From: Procambarus clarkii
Lineage: Eukaryota > Arthropoda > Malacostraca > Decapoda > Cambaridae
Reading direction: 5' to 3'
NCBI RefSeq assembly: GCF_040958095.1
Contig: NC_091208.1
Location: 5,255,061-5,319,060, forward strand
DNA length: 64,000 bases
Shown here: positions 1-12,956 of the stretch, piece by piece
Layout of the letters: each line of letters begins with the position of its first letter
Position numbering within the stretch: position 1 is the first letter of the stretch
Made by a program: the position numbers and the translations under genes
Notes under the pieces: model-generated
Told to the model about the DNA's origin: nothing
Seen by the model: the letters and a program-made list of their open reading frames with translations, nothing else
The model's database searches: none

Positions 1-285
1 TTAGTGTGGGGTTGTTATAAAAGTTATGAGCTGTTGCTCCTGGTGACCTAAAGATTCTCACCTCTGTGTGAGGTATAGGTCTAAGTGTTGTGGGTAATTG
101 GCTATGACCCACTAAAGCTACCTTATACATGAGGTGAAAGTACCAATATGTTAGTGAGATTTAGACTAACTGATGTGTTACACTGTTAGTTGACACAATT
201 AATTAAATAGTTAGTCTAGCTTATATCACACAAGGATTAGTTATTAATGATTAATATTTGTAATTATAAATTTAATGCCTATCCG

Positions 286-308
286 GTTCGAAGGACCATA
301 ATGTGGGA
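286..308 (-). other. Possible LTR end with primer-binding site
   Basis: Read on the minus strand, this stretch is TCCCACA followed within a few bases by TGGTCCTTCGAACC. The BEL/Pao element at 8659-18067 has the same arrangement at its left LTR/leader junction (10334-10358). This suggests the end of a related minus-strand LTR element whose LTR would start at about 303 and whose internal region would leave the window to the left. The sequence beyond the motif is not alignable by eye to the BEL leader and no second LTR end was found, so this is a candidate only. Confidence 0.35.
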
Positions 309-1875
309 CATTTGGGGCTTGAATCTAATTATTTAAATATTAATATAGTAAAATGAATTACGAAGGACCACCCGCTTTTATAGTAAAGAGGGAAACTGAG
401 AAAATATGATCATTAGAAAATTCCTAGATGAACCAGTAACTACGGATAAAATACTAAAGAATAGGATCACTGAAATTATTAATGGGCTGTATAATTAAAT
501 GAATCAAAGCCTCAAACACCTACATTGGGGGGGTATTACTGGAACTCAGTACGTCCAGGAACTAGTGTGGTTCGTTCACCAGTCCAATGTATAATAATCT
601 AATCCTATGAATACTTATGAAATCATTATCGTTATCATTAATGGGAACATAGATTATGAACATAAATAATAATAATCATAATAAACACATGTTAATCCAA
701 TGAACAGAGTTCTGCATGTAAAAAGAGTACAGATAATAAATTCGAGGAATACAAAAGGAATCTTAGCTTAATGACGATTCCTTAGAAGTTAGTCACGATG
801 CTTCCTCTGATTCCCCTGGACTCATCATGGAACACTGGGAGTTGATTAACATGGGAAATGGCAACTCGGAGAATTCTTCACACACGCTGCAAAAACAATT
901 GTTTCCAGTAGCAACAATTTAAACTACTGGATTTCTATGTTCAATAAATTGATATTAAAGGTAAGAAAAGATAATGGCCTGTGATTTTTAGTTGCCATAC
1001 GTCGTCACGACAAGCTACCCAGCTATAAACCCACCCCCGATCTGATGCATCAAACAAGGATAAGGTACTAATATGGGCACTGTGTAAGTTAGGGCTTGCC
1101 GCAGGTCGCGTCCTAGGCTCTAGACTTGTCTATCCTAGATACTGACGCGCTCCACTGGCCGGTCACATGGATTTACATAAACCCAAATTTAACAGGTTCC
1201 GTAAATGACACTGACACCAGGTGGAGGTATTGTCTGCAAGGTTCTTCACACCTCACAGTGGCTACTTTCTTCTGGAGATTTGATAGCGTCTACCCTGGTG
1301 GCTGGGTAATGGCGTCTCCTCGCGAGCACCACGTGAGCAGGTCTGCTCGTGAGCGATTCAACACGTGGACTGGCGTCTCTACCGCCCCGCTCCGCGTCCC
1401 GCATTTATTAACCAAATTATTTATTATGGATATTATCATTTCTCGTGGTTGTGCTTGAAATGCTCGGGTTAGGACGGGTTTATTATTTGGAAGAGTTAAA
1501 TATTATTATTTGCCAGTTCTATGATAGGAAACGTACAATGGAGAAGAATTAATGTCTCTCCAGGGCATTCACGCGTGACGTTAATTTTATTACTAGATAA
1601 CAGCTATAACGATAAACGCTCTATTTGGCTTTAGTTGGAGATCAGTTTATCTATAATTAATTATCACACAGAACGCCGATATTCATAGAGAATCGAATTC
1701 AATTCTCAGGCACATTGGATATAAATGTGTTTATTACAATGAAATCTGATGCAATACTGGCGTCGGGTGACGTAAGAATTCTAGCCTATTGTGCAGATGC
1801 AATTATTAGTACATGTGAACTCTACGTTGTGTTAATTTTACTTACTACAATGATTAGTAGAATTAGTAATAATTA
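309..1875. other. AT-rich region, no gene recognised
   Basis: No recognisable coding region, RNA gene or complete repeat was found. The longest open frame (1126-1458, plus strand, 110 codons) has no motif I recognise and looks like chance. Part of this stretch may be the minus-strand LTR suggested by the primer-binding-like site at 286-308. Confidence 0.4.
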
Positions 1876-2542
1876 ATGAGAATACAACAGTGTTGTATTC
1901 AGTGTTGGAAATTTCCAACACCTGTCCTGGTATTAAAGCCTCGACTAGGGAACACTATGTCCCACAAGTACGAAGGCCCCTACATTGTGACAGAAAAGAC
2001 TGGGGACCTCACGTACAAAGTGAGGCACTCTGACAAACGTAACCAGGTAATGCTCGTACATGTAAATCGGCTGAAGAAGTTCCAGGGCCCCAGGCCCATT
2101 GCACTAACCAATGTTTCCATTTCCAGTGAGAGAGGGGATGATTGTTCTGGGGACCCAACTAATCTCATTTTCAATAATTCTAGTTCTGTGAATGCTGTGG
2201 AGGAGGGACTGTCCCATTTGCAGATGGCTCAACATGAAGAGGTGCAGTCGTTGGTTGATGAATTCTCCAGTCTGTTCGGGGAGGTCCCGACCCAGACTGA
2301 TGCCATTTGCCATGATGTCGAGTTGATGGACTACACTCCCATTCGCCTTCAACCCTATCGGATGAGTCCAGAAAAGAAGGCCATCGTACGGAAGGAGGTC
2401 GACTTCTTGCTCCAGCACGGCCTCATCCGGCCGAGCCAGGGCTCTTGGTGCTAGCCCTGCCTTTTTGGTCCCCAAACCAGACGGCTCCTGGCGATTATGC
2501 ACCAACTACCGGCAGCTCAACAAGGTGACCATTGTGGATGCC
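1876..2542 (+). pseudogene. Ty3/gypsy pol fragment: integrase C-terminus followed by RT start
   Basis: Residues 30-70 of the 192-codon frame (KYEGPYIVT...VRH...VHVNRLKKF) match the integrase C-terminal region of Ty3/gypsy elements. The RT N-terminus follows (VELMDYTPIRLQPYRMSPEKK, then LLQHGLIRPSQGSW). A frameshift near 2445 moves the RT reading to another frame, where FLVPKPDGSWRLC and YRQLNKVT can be read up to about 2542. There the sequence is truncated against the LINE to its right. Integrase lying upstream of RT is the reverse of ordinary Ty3/gypsy order and matches gypsy families A and B in this window. It is a dead fragment without LTRs. Confidence 0.75.
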
Positions 2543-2559
2543 ATAGCAATCATATAGCA

Positions 2560-2830
2560 TAAGCAATCTACCTCATTTTTTCTTTTTTGCTCAATTTGTT
2601 TTTGTATTGTATAGTCTTGTTTATATCTTTGTTTTGTATTTCTATATCTTTTGTTTTGTATAGTCCATGTTTATATGTTTTTTCTTTGATTTCATTTATT
2701 ACCTAGGTTGCCTAGCCTCGCCATACTCCCTTACTCCATTGTACCCCATGTAAGCCCCTTGTAAGCTACCTCATTTTTTTCTTTGTTGTTCATTTTGTGT
2801 TTGTTTTGTATAGTACTGTTTAAATATTTT
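2560..2830 (+). repeat. T-rich tandem 5' leader monomers of a LINE
   Basis: Two imperfect copies of a T-rich block lie about 198 bp apart (near 2564 and 2762). Each begins CTACCTCATTTTTT and contains TTTTGTATAGT. They sit directly upstream of the endonuclease ORF of the LINE, so they are probably repeated 5' untranslated (promoter-type) monomers. That role is inference from position; the repetition is visible. Confidence 0.5.
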
Positions 2831-4387
2831 TCCCCCTTTTATAGCTTAATTCTACTTTGTAATTTGCCTTTCTTGCCTTGTTTTCCTGCAACCAGCTTTT
2901 TTATGCAGACAAGTATAGACCCAGAACTAAGCCTCTTATCCACTATCTATGACAATCATCACTTTAATGATCTAAATTGCAGATATTTTGCAGCACATGA
3001 TATAAACAATGTATTAACTCATAATCACAATATCTCTGTAATCAACTTAAACGTTAGATCCCTAGATAAACACTTCGGTGATGTTAGTGCCTTGATTGAA
3101 ACTATTGACAACAAATTCTCTTTTATTATACTTACTGAAACATGGTTGAAAGAGGATACTACTCAACTCTTTAACATGCCTAACTACTCGGCAATTTACA
3201 ACTGTCGTCAACTTCAGATAGGTGGTGGCACTGCTCTTTACTACCACCAAGAACTAACATGCTTAAAAGTAATTAGAACTAGAGACTGCTGTGGGGAGTA
3301 TATCTTTGCCAGCTTCAGAGTCAAGGGTGCCGAGTCTGTCCTGTCTGTGGTTGCAGTCTATAGAATTCCTAACACTGATGTGTCCGAATTCAATTCAAAC
3401 CTTAGAAATCTAATACTAGATAACAGACTGAACAAAAACCATCTAATTATCGCAGGGGACTTTAATATTGACCTCTGCGAGCCTGAACACCCTACTGCTG
3501 TTAGCTTCCTCAACTGTATGAATTCCTGCTTCCTCATACCCTTAATCACTAGACCTACTAGAATCACTGATAGTACTGCCACGACTCTAGATTACATCTG
3601 GACAAACATAACCTCTCCGCTTACTTCAGGAATAATCACCGATAGCACTACAGACCATTACCCCACATTGTTCTTAACTAACATTAGCAAACCACCTCTA
3701 GAGTCAAGGGAGTTAAGCTTTAGGCTGCACAATGAAGCTGCTACAGACAATTTTATAACTGCTGCTGATAATGTCAACTGGGAGTCCAAGTTAGGAAACA
3801 TATGGGACATCAGCCTAGCAGTGCAATCTTTTCTTCAAAAAACTCTTAGCCTTCATAACACCCACTGTCCTATGCTTACAAAACAAGTCACAACCAAAAG
3901 GCTTAACAATCCCTGGCTTACAAAGGGAATACTTAAATCCATTAATAAAAAACATGACCATGAAAAGATGTATAGGTTAGGAATTGTCTCCAAAGAATTC
4001 TCAAAGAATTACTCGTTATTGCTATCTAAGATAATTAGACGAGCCAAAACTAAATACTACGAAGATAAATTTACCCAAATAAAGAGCAACATAAAAAAAA
4101 CTTGGAGCACAATTTCACAAATATTGGGATCAAAGAAGACTTTAAATAACAAACCAACACTCCTGTCCAATAACAATGGTCAGCTTTCAGCCTCAGATTC
4201 TGCTATTGAGTTCAATAGGTTCTTCTCTTCCATTGGGTCATCCCTTGCAAATGACATTCCATCTTCCAGTATTGACGTTAAGGACTATCTTACAGGTAAC
4301 TATCCACAGTCTCTGTACCTAAAGCCTATTAATTCCACTGACGTCAATGAGACGTCAGTGGAATTAAAAACCAAATTAAAAAATTAA
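2783..4387 (+). pseudogene. LINE ORF2 N-terminal part: APE-type endonuclease (CR1/Jockey-like)
   Basis: The 534-codon frame begins in non-conserved T-rich leader, so the true start is probably internal. From about residue 85 it reads as an apurinic-endonuclease-like domain: INLNVRSL near the start, ILTETWL (catalytic Glu), IAGDFNIDL (catalytic Asp/Asn), then LDYIWTN and a terminal TDHYPTLF (Asp-His). This is the endonuclease that nicks target DNA in non-LTR retrotransposition. After it comes a basic linker (residues 350-480) leading to RT. The frame breaks at 4387, and the RT continues at 4388-5842 in other frames. The element is a dead copy. Confidence 0.85.
4331..4365. repeat. Perfect 15-bp inverted repeat with 5-nt loop
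   Basis: AATTCCACTGACGTC and its exact reverse complement flank AATGA. It lies inside the LINE linker, just before the first frame break, so it may mark a local fold-back mutation that broke the ORF. Confidence 0.85.
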
Positions 4388-5842
4388 AAACCTTTCCCTT
4401 AAAACCAAGTATAGTGCCCTTGAGGAGATACCAACTTTAATTTACAAAAAAGCCTCCAGATCTTTAGCCCCTGCTATTGCATTGCTCTTCAACAAGTCAC
4501 TTGAACTCCCAATCTTTCCAGATATTCTAAAAAAAAGCGAGAGTAACCCCTGTCCACAAATGTGGTGAGCTCATAGATGTTAACAACTACAGACCTATAT
4601 CAATCCTGCCAAACTTGTCAAAAAATTTTGAAAAACTAATCTACAAGCAGCTTTACTCTTATCTAGCCAAACACAATATACTTAGCCCTTGCCAATATGG
4701 CTTCTGACCCAAAAAAAACACTAACGATGCACTTATTAGTATGCTTAACTCGATTCATACAGCTCTTGATAAAAATGAGATCCCTGTTGGGTTATTTGTG
4801 GACCTGCATAAGGCTTTTGACACTGTCAACCACCAAAACCTTCTTCTTAAATTACATCATTATGGAGTCAGAGGACACTCCCTGCAATACCTCAAATCAT
4901 ACCATACTGACAGGCTCCAGTATGTTTCTGTGAATAATTCAATTTCTCCCACCCTACCCATCAACATTGGTGTTCCTCAGGGCAGCATACTTGGCCCTCT
5001 CCTCTTTCTCATCTACATTAATGACCTTCCAAATGCCTCCCAACACCTCAAACCAATTCTATTTGCTGACGACACAACCTTCATTTACTCCAGTCCTGAC
5101 CCCCTTGCTCTAAATGCCACAGTAAATACTGAGCTAAATAAAGTCCATCTTTGGCTAACTGCCAACAAACTCACCCTTAACATTGACAAAACTTTCTATA
5201 TTATGTTTGGCAATAAATTCTCTAATCAAATAAATCTCAAAATAAACAATACCCAAATTTGTAACTAATTAGATGGCAAATTCCTTGGCATTCTCATTGA
5301 CCACAAGCTGAATTTCCAGGGACACATTCTAAATATATAAAAAAAAGTTTCAAAAACTGTTGGCATTCTTTCTAAGATCAGATATTATGTACCCCGCCCT
5401 GCCCTGGTGACTCTATTACTCCCTCATCTATCCATATCTCAACTATGGTATTTGTGCTTGGGGTTCTACTACCCAAAATCATTTACGTCCTCTAATTACT
5501 CAACACAAAGCTGCTATTAGGACAATATCCAACTCTGGCCCCAGACATCACTCGGTACCCCTACTCAAATCTCTGAATATGTTAGACATTAAGTCACTGC
5601 ACATTCTCTCATGTGTATTATACATATATAAAACGCTAAACTATAATGCCAATCCTGACCTCAAAAGCTTCATAGAAGGTTGTAACAGAACCCATGAGCA
5701 CCACACCAGAAATACAGTTTTGATATTCCTAGAGTACGACTTAATCAAACTAGAAATGATCTACAAATCAAGGAACCCAGAATGTGGAATGATCTTCCCA
5801 ACCATGTTAAAGACTGTACCTCTCTCAACCAGTTTAAGATAA
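4388..5842 (+). pseudogene. LINE reverse transcriptase, broken into several frames
   Basis: RT landmarks appear in order across shifted frames. NNYRPISILPN is near 4585. GLFVDLHKAFDTVNH (catalytic Asp of motif A) is in the 4741-5268 frame, followed by GVPQGSILGPLLFLIYINDL and LFADDTT (the ADD of motif C). The C-terminal thumb region follows around 5579-5842. Stops and frameshifts lie at about 4387, 4538, 4700 and 5266. It belongs with the endonuclease at 2783-4387. The motif set fits CR1/Jockey-like LINEs; I cannot assign the clade more finely. Confidence 0.85.
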
Positions 5843-5879
5843 AAACGAAGCTATACCTAATAAATTCCCTGTAACCTAC

Positions 5880-6178
5880 CTTACCCTTCTATTGTCAACC
5901 AATGTCTGTTTTTTTAAAGAGCGCTGTTTGTCGACAGAATTGTATTTGTGCTGCTTTTTCAGCTATGTTTTCATTCCATGTTTTCATTTTATTCTTTTTG
6001 CTCAATTAGTATTAAGCTTTAGTCATTTAAGTTTTTCATGCCCGAAACGCTTTGCGTAATAGTGGCTTTAGGCATTGTATGTACTAGCCCTATCTATAAA
6101 TCCATCACTCTTTGTAAAATCTCTTGTATGTATGTACCTTACCTAAATAAACATTTGATTTGATTTGATTTGATATTG
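5880..6178 (+). mobile_element. LINE 3' UTR and (TTTGA)n tail
   Basis: The element ends with an untranslated region containing CCCGAAACGCTTTGCGTAAT near 6040 (a short ACGC-TTT-GCGT hairpin), an AATAAA at about 6147, and a TTTGA pentamer tail at about 6153-6174. A short-repeat 3' tail instead of poly(A) is typical of CR1-like LINEs, and supports the 3' end and the plus orientation. Confidence 0.7.
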
Positions 6179-6435
6179 CATAATATATGTTACACATAGA
6201 TTAATCTTATAGAATACCCCCCCAAAATGTGTCATGGGAGGCTGGCTCTAGAATTATATAATTTACAGTCATTGCTTAAAAGAATTTATTCACATATAAT
6301 CATAGATCTATAAGCCATTGATTTTCTCATTTCATTACTCATTCTGGTCCTCGAGCTATCTTACAATTAATCATTATTTTGCATTCTTAAAATTATACAT
6401 TTTATCAGTATTATACTGGAACCAGAATTCCCCAC
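6179..6435. other. Unrecognised AT-rich spacer
   Basis: This lies between the LINE tail and the G-rich minisatellite. I see no coding or repeat signature here. Confidence 0.5.
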
Positions 6436-6690
6436 AGCGGGGGGGGGGGGGGGTGCGGGGGAGGTGGGGGAGGCGGAGGAGTGGGAGATGAAGGAGAGTA
6501 CGAGGGGACGGTGGAGTGGGAAATAGTTAGAAGGACGAGGGGACGGTGGAGTGGAGGATGGTGGGGAGGGCACTGGGATGAGGGAGGGAGGAAATTGCGT
6601 GGAGGACGAGGGGATTGGGGAATGGGGAATGGTTGGGAGGACGTAGGGACGGGGGAAGGAGTGGGGGACAGGGGGAAGGTTTCTGAGCTA
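6436..6690. repeat. G-rich minisatellite with a poly-G start
   Basis: A run of at least 16 G near 6439 is followed by irregular tandem copies of units such as GGACGAGGGGACGGTGGAGTGG. The G-rich strand is the plus strand with many GGGG runs, which could form G-quadruplex structures. Proline-rich and glycine-rich open frames here are by-products of the repeat. Confidence 0.7.
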
Positions 6691-6725
6691 CAGCAATGTG
6701 TGGCCAGGTACAGCAAGTATGTGTG

Positions 6726-8658
<1,933 letters not shown>

Positions 8659-10340
8659 TGTGGGAAATTTTTACCCACCATATCTAATAATCATCTAAGA
8701 AATGTATAATTTCTATATCATATCTAAATCATATCAAAATCGTATCTAAATCGTATCAAAATCATTATATAGCTTGATCCTAGATGACAATGGCACCATG
8801 AACACGTACGCAACAGGGGCCCTTTTGATGCCTACGTGACTTTGTACATGATTTCTCAAGGATCCAGAAGCTTCTAGAAGGACTTCTTAATTAAAAAACT
8901 ATTGGAACATTGATTCAACATCCGGTAGGATTAAAAATCGAATCCTTAATAAGATTCAGTGGTACTTTCAAATACTACTTATAATCTTTAAATCTTATAT
9001 CTAATTATATTATAATCACATCTTATCTTAATCATAAGTCTAGACTGTAAAAATAATCAATCAATATTCATTGAAGGCTACCGTGCTCAGAGAGCATGGC
9101 AGGGCGATGGGGGGAGTGAAGCGCCCACCAACAGCCCAGCGGCACTCCGCGTTTGTTTACAAATGAGTGAACAAGTGACTGATCCTTAGCGAACATTACC
9201 AGCTCAAGGACACCTTATCTAATATTTTTTATCGCCAGTGAATACTCTCTAGAACTGGGGGAGTACCTGGACAATATCTACAAGGAAAATCATAGAACAT
9301 TCATAAAATAAGAGTGTATAGTGGAGATCACGGTGACACGGTTTCCTCCACCTTCATTCTTTATCTTTATCATATCATTCTTCTGCAACGCAGTTAAAGA
9401 AAAATCCAAGTAGCAACGCTACCAGATCATCATACAGCAACGCTGTAGCAAAATATAGTGCCTAAACTCGACAAGAGAGTTAATCAGTCTGGCAAACTTG
9501 TCAGACAGGCACCCCGACTGGCAGAGAAGTATATTGAGGGTTATTTGGTGTATGATTGGCCAATTGTATGCTTGTGTAACTTTAATATCCTATAAATCTG
9601 TCTGTTGGTTAAAAAGCGAGGCTAAGCCTCACATTTCAGTAAGTTTATTAAAATTGTAGTGTAGCTGTGAATCTTATCCAAGCACTGAACCTCATGGGTG
9701 TCCATTGTGTCAGAAAATAATTCAGCCTCAATAAGTAAAAACCTCACAAGTGTCCATAGTTTTGGAAAAGATTCAGTCAAGCTAACTGTATCATATAAAT
9801 TGAATATGTCTGCATATATATTTGAATATATAAATTAAGTTATCAATAGCTTGCTTAGTTATTTTTAAGTTATCATATAAGTTCATTTAATTGAATATAA
9901 TTTCTAGTACTTGACAGTATTTAGACTACATTTAAGGTCATTTATTATACTTTTACAATTTAATTTGTTGTTTATAGTATAAGTACATATTGGCTGTTAA
10001 GTTATGGTACTAGGTTAGACTATGTATGTTTAAATCCCTGATTTAAACAGAGCCAGTGTTCAGTCATATAACTGAATTTATCAAATCTTATCCTTGTATA
10101 AAATACAAGCTGATGTGAGATCCCTGTCTACAGGTGGATTGGAACTTCTATCAACTAAGTCATTCACCCCACCTGTCCCTTACAGCCCACAGTCTGTCAT
10201 TAGGAAAAGAGGATTTAGGATTTACAACCCTAGCTAGAGATTTTAGTTGAATTAATTTGCAGACAGTAAATTTTTAATTTAGTTCAGTACAAGTCCCTGG
10301 TAGTCTCCTCTTATATCAATCCCAGCAGGTTTTTCCCACA
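8659..10340 (+). repeat. BEL/Pao 5' LTR
   Basis: A 1,682-bp terminal repeat, TGTGGG...CCCACA, matching 16386-18067. It should contain promoter and polyadenylation signals, but I could not place them securely. It includes short tandem blocks (ATCATATCTAAATC-like units near 8715-8760). Confidence 0.95.
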
Positions 10341-10344
10341 TTAA

Positions 10345-10358
10345 TGGTCCTTCGAACC
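10345..10358 (+). other. BEL/Pao primer-binding site
   Basis: TGGTCCTTCGAACC begins four bases after the 5' LTR. Its complement ends in CCA and contains the GGTTCGA of a tRNA T-arm, so it can anneal to a tRNA 3' end to prime minus-strand synthesis. I cannot name the tRNA without a tRNA set. Confidence 0.8.
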
Positions 10359-11495
10359 TAGATAATAATGGTCTTTTGTACCTAGATATTTATGATCATT
10401 CATTTACCGAATATTTCAGTGCCAAATACATAAGAAACTTCTTGATTTTGCATTGGAATAATTCTTACATATTCTAGCCTAGCCTAGCTATCAGCCAATA
10501 TTTATCATAGCTATATATCTAAGTAAACATATTGTTTGCAGTGGCTTAAGCCACCATATCCATTAACTAGTAAGCATTCATAGTATTCATAGCATACTGA
10601 TATTGTTTTGTGTTAAGAAACAACAGTACTTAAGTATATCAGTGTCACAGACACAACTATATCTTAATCATATTATTATCTACCTCATTGTGGTAACATT
10701 ACATATATATTTAAGTGTATTATCTAGCATTATCTCTAATCTACTGATTTTCAGAGCTGCTCATTACATAATATTCTTTAAAAAAGTGTTATCATCACTG
10801 TAAGAGCATTCCTTACAATCTAACCATAATCAACTATATCATACCCTATTCCAGGTAAAACCAGTAGACATTCTACTGTATTTTATCAAGCAACTATTAG
10901 GGTAACAGATCTTGTAATAACTTTGCAAAAATAGTGCCATTTACTATTTTTAAAAAATTATTACAGGATTTACCAACTTGGTGCATTCGTGCATTCGGGT
11001 CACAAATCAAATTATTACAGTACTTTTGATAATGAACACCTGCTACAACCAGATTCCAGGGAGGAAATGAAGGACGATCTTTGGAATCATTACCTAAGTA
11101 GACAGGAAAGCTCATTTATCAAAATACATTAACATCATACATATTTATCAGAAAAAAGAGAAAAATCTCGGAATCTCCAAAACTTGGAAAAGGTCAAAAT
11201 GACTAACAGTATTCCACCAGCAGCTGAAACAGAAAAGAAAAGGACACAAAGTGTCTAAAAAAATCACTTGAATCTACAGCCTACAGACCATTTAAATCAG
11301 GTGATAGACAAATGTCATCATCACTTGGCTACAATAGTCTACAATTGGGGATTAAGACCAATCTTAATCTCACAACACAATCTGAAAGGCTAACAGCCCA
11401 TTGACAATGTCAATACAAATATTATCATCCATCTAAGATAACTATCTTAATCCAAGAATATAGTCTTGATCACCTAATCTCATGCTTTCACTGGA
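10359..11495 (+). other. BEL/Pao leader and degenerate gag N-terminus
   Basis: No long open frame is present. An ATG at 11199 opens 19 codons (MTNSIPPAAETEKKRTQSV) in the same frame as gag, then meets TAA at 11256-11258. This resembles a gag start. The capsid-type N-terminal half expected of BEL gag is not visible as an open frame, so it is either broken or too diverged to recognise. Confidence 0.45.
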
Positions 11496-12920
11496 GTGAA
11501 AGCAGCCTCAGAAAATCTGAAGTTAATCAAGCATCTCAAAGAGACTTACTTAATAGAAAAGGCAAAGCCGAGAAAAAAAAAAAAAAAAAGAAAAATGCTT
11601 CATCACATCATGAATAATGTAGATACACATTATCACAGATACAATTCATCCTTTAAGGAAATCCTTGGAGGAGTACAAGTGTTACATGCTTGTATGACCT
11701 ACTTGCATGTAATTACTTACCTACAAGTTTTACATACTTGTAACAACATCTTATCACAAAGCCAAATCTTTGATGGACTTCGAGCTTACGTACAAAGATT
11801 ACGAAGCCGAGGAAAACTTAGATCTCAAGAAAAAATCCCCAAAGGTGAATCCACGGACAAAAGCAAAAATGTCCAGAATGGCAGTCAAAAATCAAGGCAA
11901 CAAAACTCCTCTTCTGCAAAGTGGAAACAGAATAATGTTGGCTCTTATGCTGTATCCCCCACAGTTAACAGAACTGTAGGAAATCAAGCTCCTAAGACAG
12001 ATAAGACAAAAGGAGCCACAAGTGCCCCAAAATGTTTATTCTGTCAAGAAGCACATACCATTTATCAATGCACAGTTTATGAAGGCCGTGCCAGTCGAAT
12101 CGATCGACTGAAATCTCTGAACAGGTGCATCCGTTGTCTACGGAAGCACGATACAAGTGAGTGTATCACTCAATTGCAAAACTGCCAATATTGTCATAAA
12201 AGTGTACATCACACAGCACTCTGTGGTGATATTAACACTCAATCCAGATCACAGACTTCCAATAATCAACCTGCATCTCAGGCAAAGCCCAAAGATGATA
12301 ATACCACAACAGCCGTACAATTCTGTACAGTAATGAGCAATGTCAACGACTTGGATACAGAAATTGTTACAGCAGCCATATTGCCTACTGCGCAGCTAGA
12401 ACTATGCAATCAAGGAATTTGTATTCCAACTAGAGGCTTTTTTGATCAAGGGTCACAGAAAACCTTTATCAGTAAAAAGATGGCAGAAGATTTACAACTT
12501 AAATCTTCAAAGCAAGTATCTACATCAATATCAGGGTTTTTTACTAATTCTGGTCGTAGAACCTTTCCAGTAGTAAAACTCAATGTCTGTCTAGGTACAT
12601 CCCAAAGGACAGTAGAAGCCATAGTAGTTGATAAAATTCCTACTGAAATGGAAGTGACTGGTCTGACAGCAACTATTAAATTCCTAAAAGAAAAAGGAAT
12701 CCAATTAGCAGATCCTCTACTTGATTCTGACTACATAGGGGATATCGGAATCCTGATTGGAGCTGACTACTATCATCGATTCATTCTGGGATCAGAAGAA
12801 TCTATGGGTATGAATATACTCAAATCAGCAGGAGGCATATTGATGACAGGACCTATACTAGATCTTGAACCTTCAACTCCTGAAAAATCACATCATACAG
12901 AAACTGTAATAGTGGCATGA
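11496..12920 (+). CDS. gag-pr: BEL/Pao gag C-terminal part and protease
   Basis: This is the structural and protease part of the BEL/Pao polyprotein. Around residues 178-245 it has three zinc-knuckle-like Cys/His clusters (CLFCQEAHTIYQC, CIRCLRKHDTSEC, CQYCHKSVHHTALC) that would bind element RNA. A retropepsin-like domain follows (GFFDQGSQKTFIS with the catalytic Asp, then GILIGADYY). The N-terminal 100 residues are poorly conserved, and a 16-A tract near 11570-11586 falls inside, so the upstream frame may be disturbed. The ORF ends in UGA at 12918-12920, followed at once by CUAG. The same frame stays open into pol, so pol may be made by readthrough. Confidence 0.85.
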   Translation: MKAASENLKLIKHLKETYLIEKAKPRKKKKKRKMLHHIMNNVDTHYHRYNSSFKEILGGVQVLHACMTYLHVITYLQVLHTCNNILSQSQIFDGLRAYVQRLRSRGKLRSQEKIPKGESTDKSKNVQNGSQKSRQQNSSSAKWKQNNVGSYAVSPTVNRTVGNQAPKTDKTKGATSAPKCLFCQEAHTIYQCTVYEGRASRIDRLKSLNRCIRCLRKHDTSECITQLQNCQYCHKSVHHTALCGDINTQSRSQTSNNQPASQAKPKDDNTTTAVQFCTVMSNVNDLDTEIVTAAILPTAQLELCNQGICIPTRGFFDQGSQKTFISKKMAEDLQLKSSKQVSTSISGFFTNSGRRTFPVVKLNVCLGTSQRTVEAIVVDKIPTEMEVTGLTATIKFLKEKGIQLADPLLDSDYIGDIGILIGADYYHRFILGSEESMGMNILKSAGGILMTGPILDLEPSTPEKSHHTETVIVA

Positions 12921-12924
12921 CTAG
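12918..12924 (+). promoter_or_regulatory. Candidate stop-codon readthrough site (UGA-CUAG)
   Basis: The gag-protease stop is TGA followed by CTAG. Twelve sense codons then lead in the same frame to the first pol Met at 12957, with no other stop. UGA-CUAG is an established efficient readthrough context in animal mRNAs. Here it would give a gag-pol fusion at low frequency. This is sequence-based and untested. Confidence 0.6.
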
Positions 12925-12956
12925 GCAAAGAACAGTCACCACTTAAAATCCCCCAC

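Noticed and set aside
1126..1458. 110-codon open frame
   Set aside because: No signal, domain or homologous copy in the window; likely chance.
12918..12920. UGA decoded as selenocysteine
   Set aside because: No reason for selenocysteine at the protease/RT boundary and no selenocysteine insertion element recognised. Termination with readthrough is simpler.
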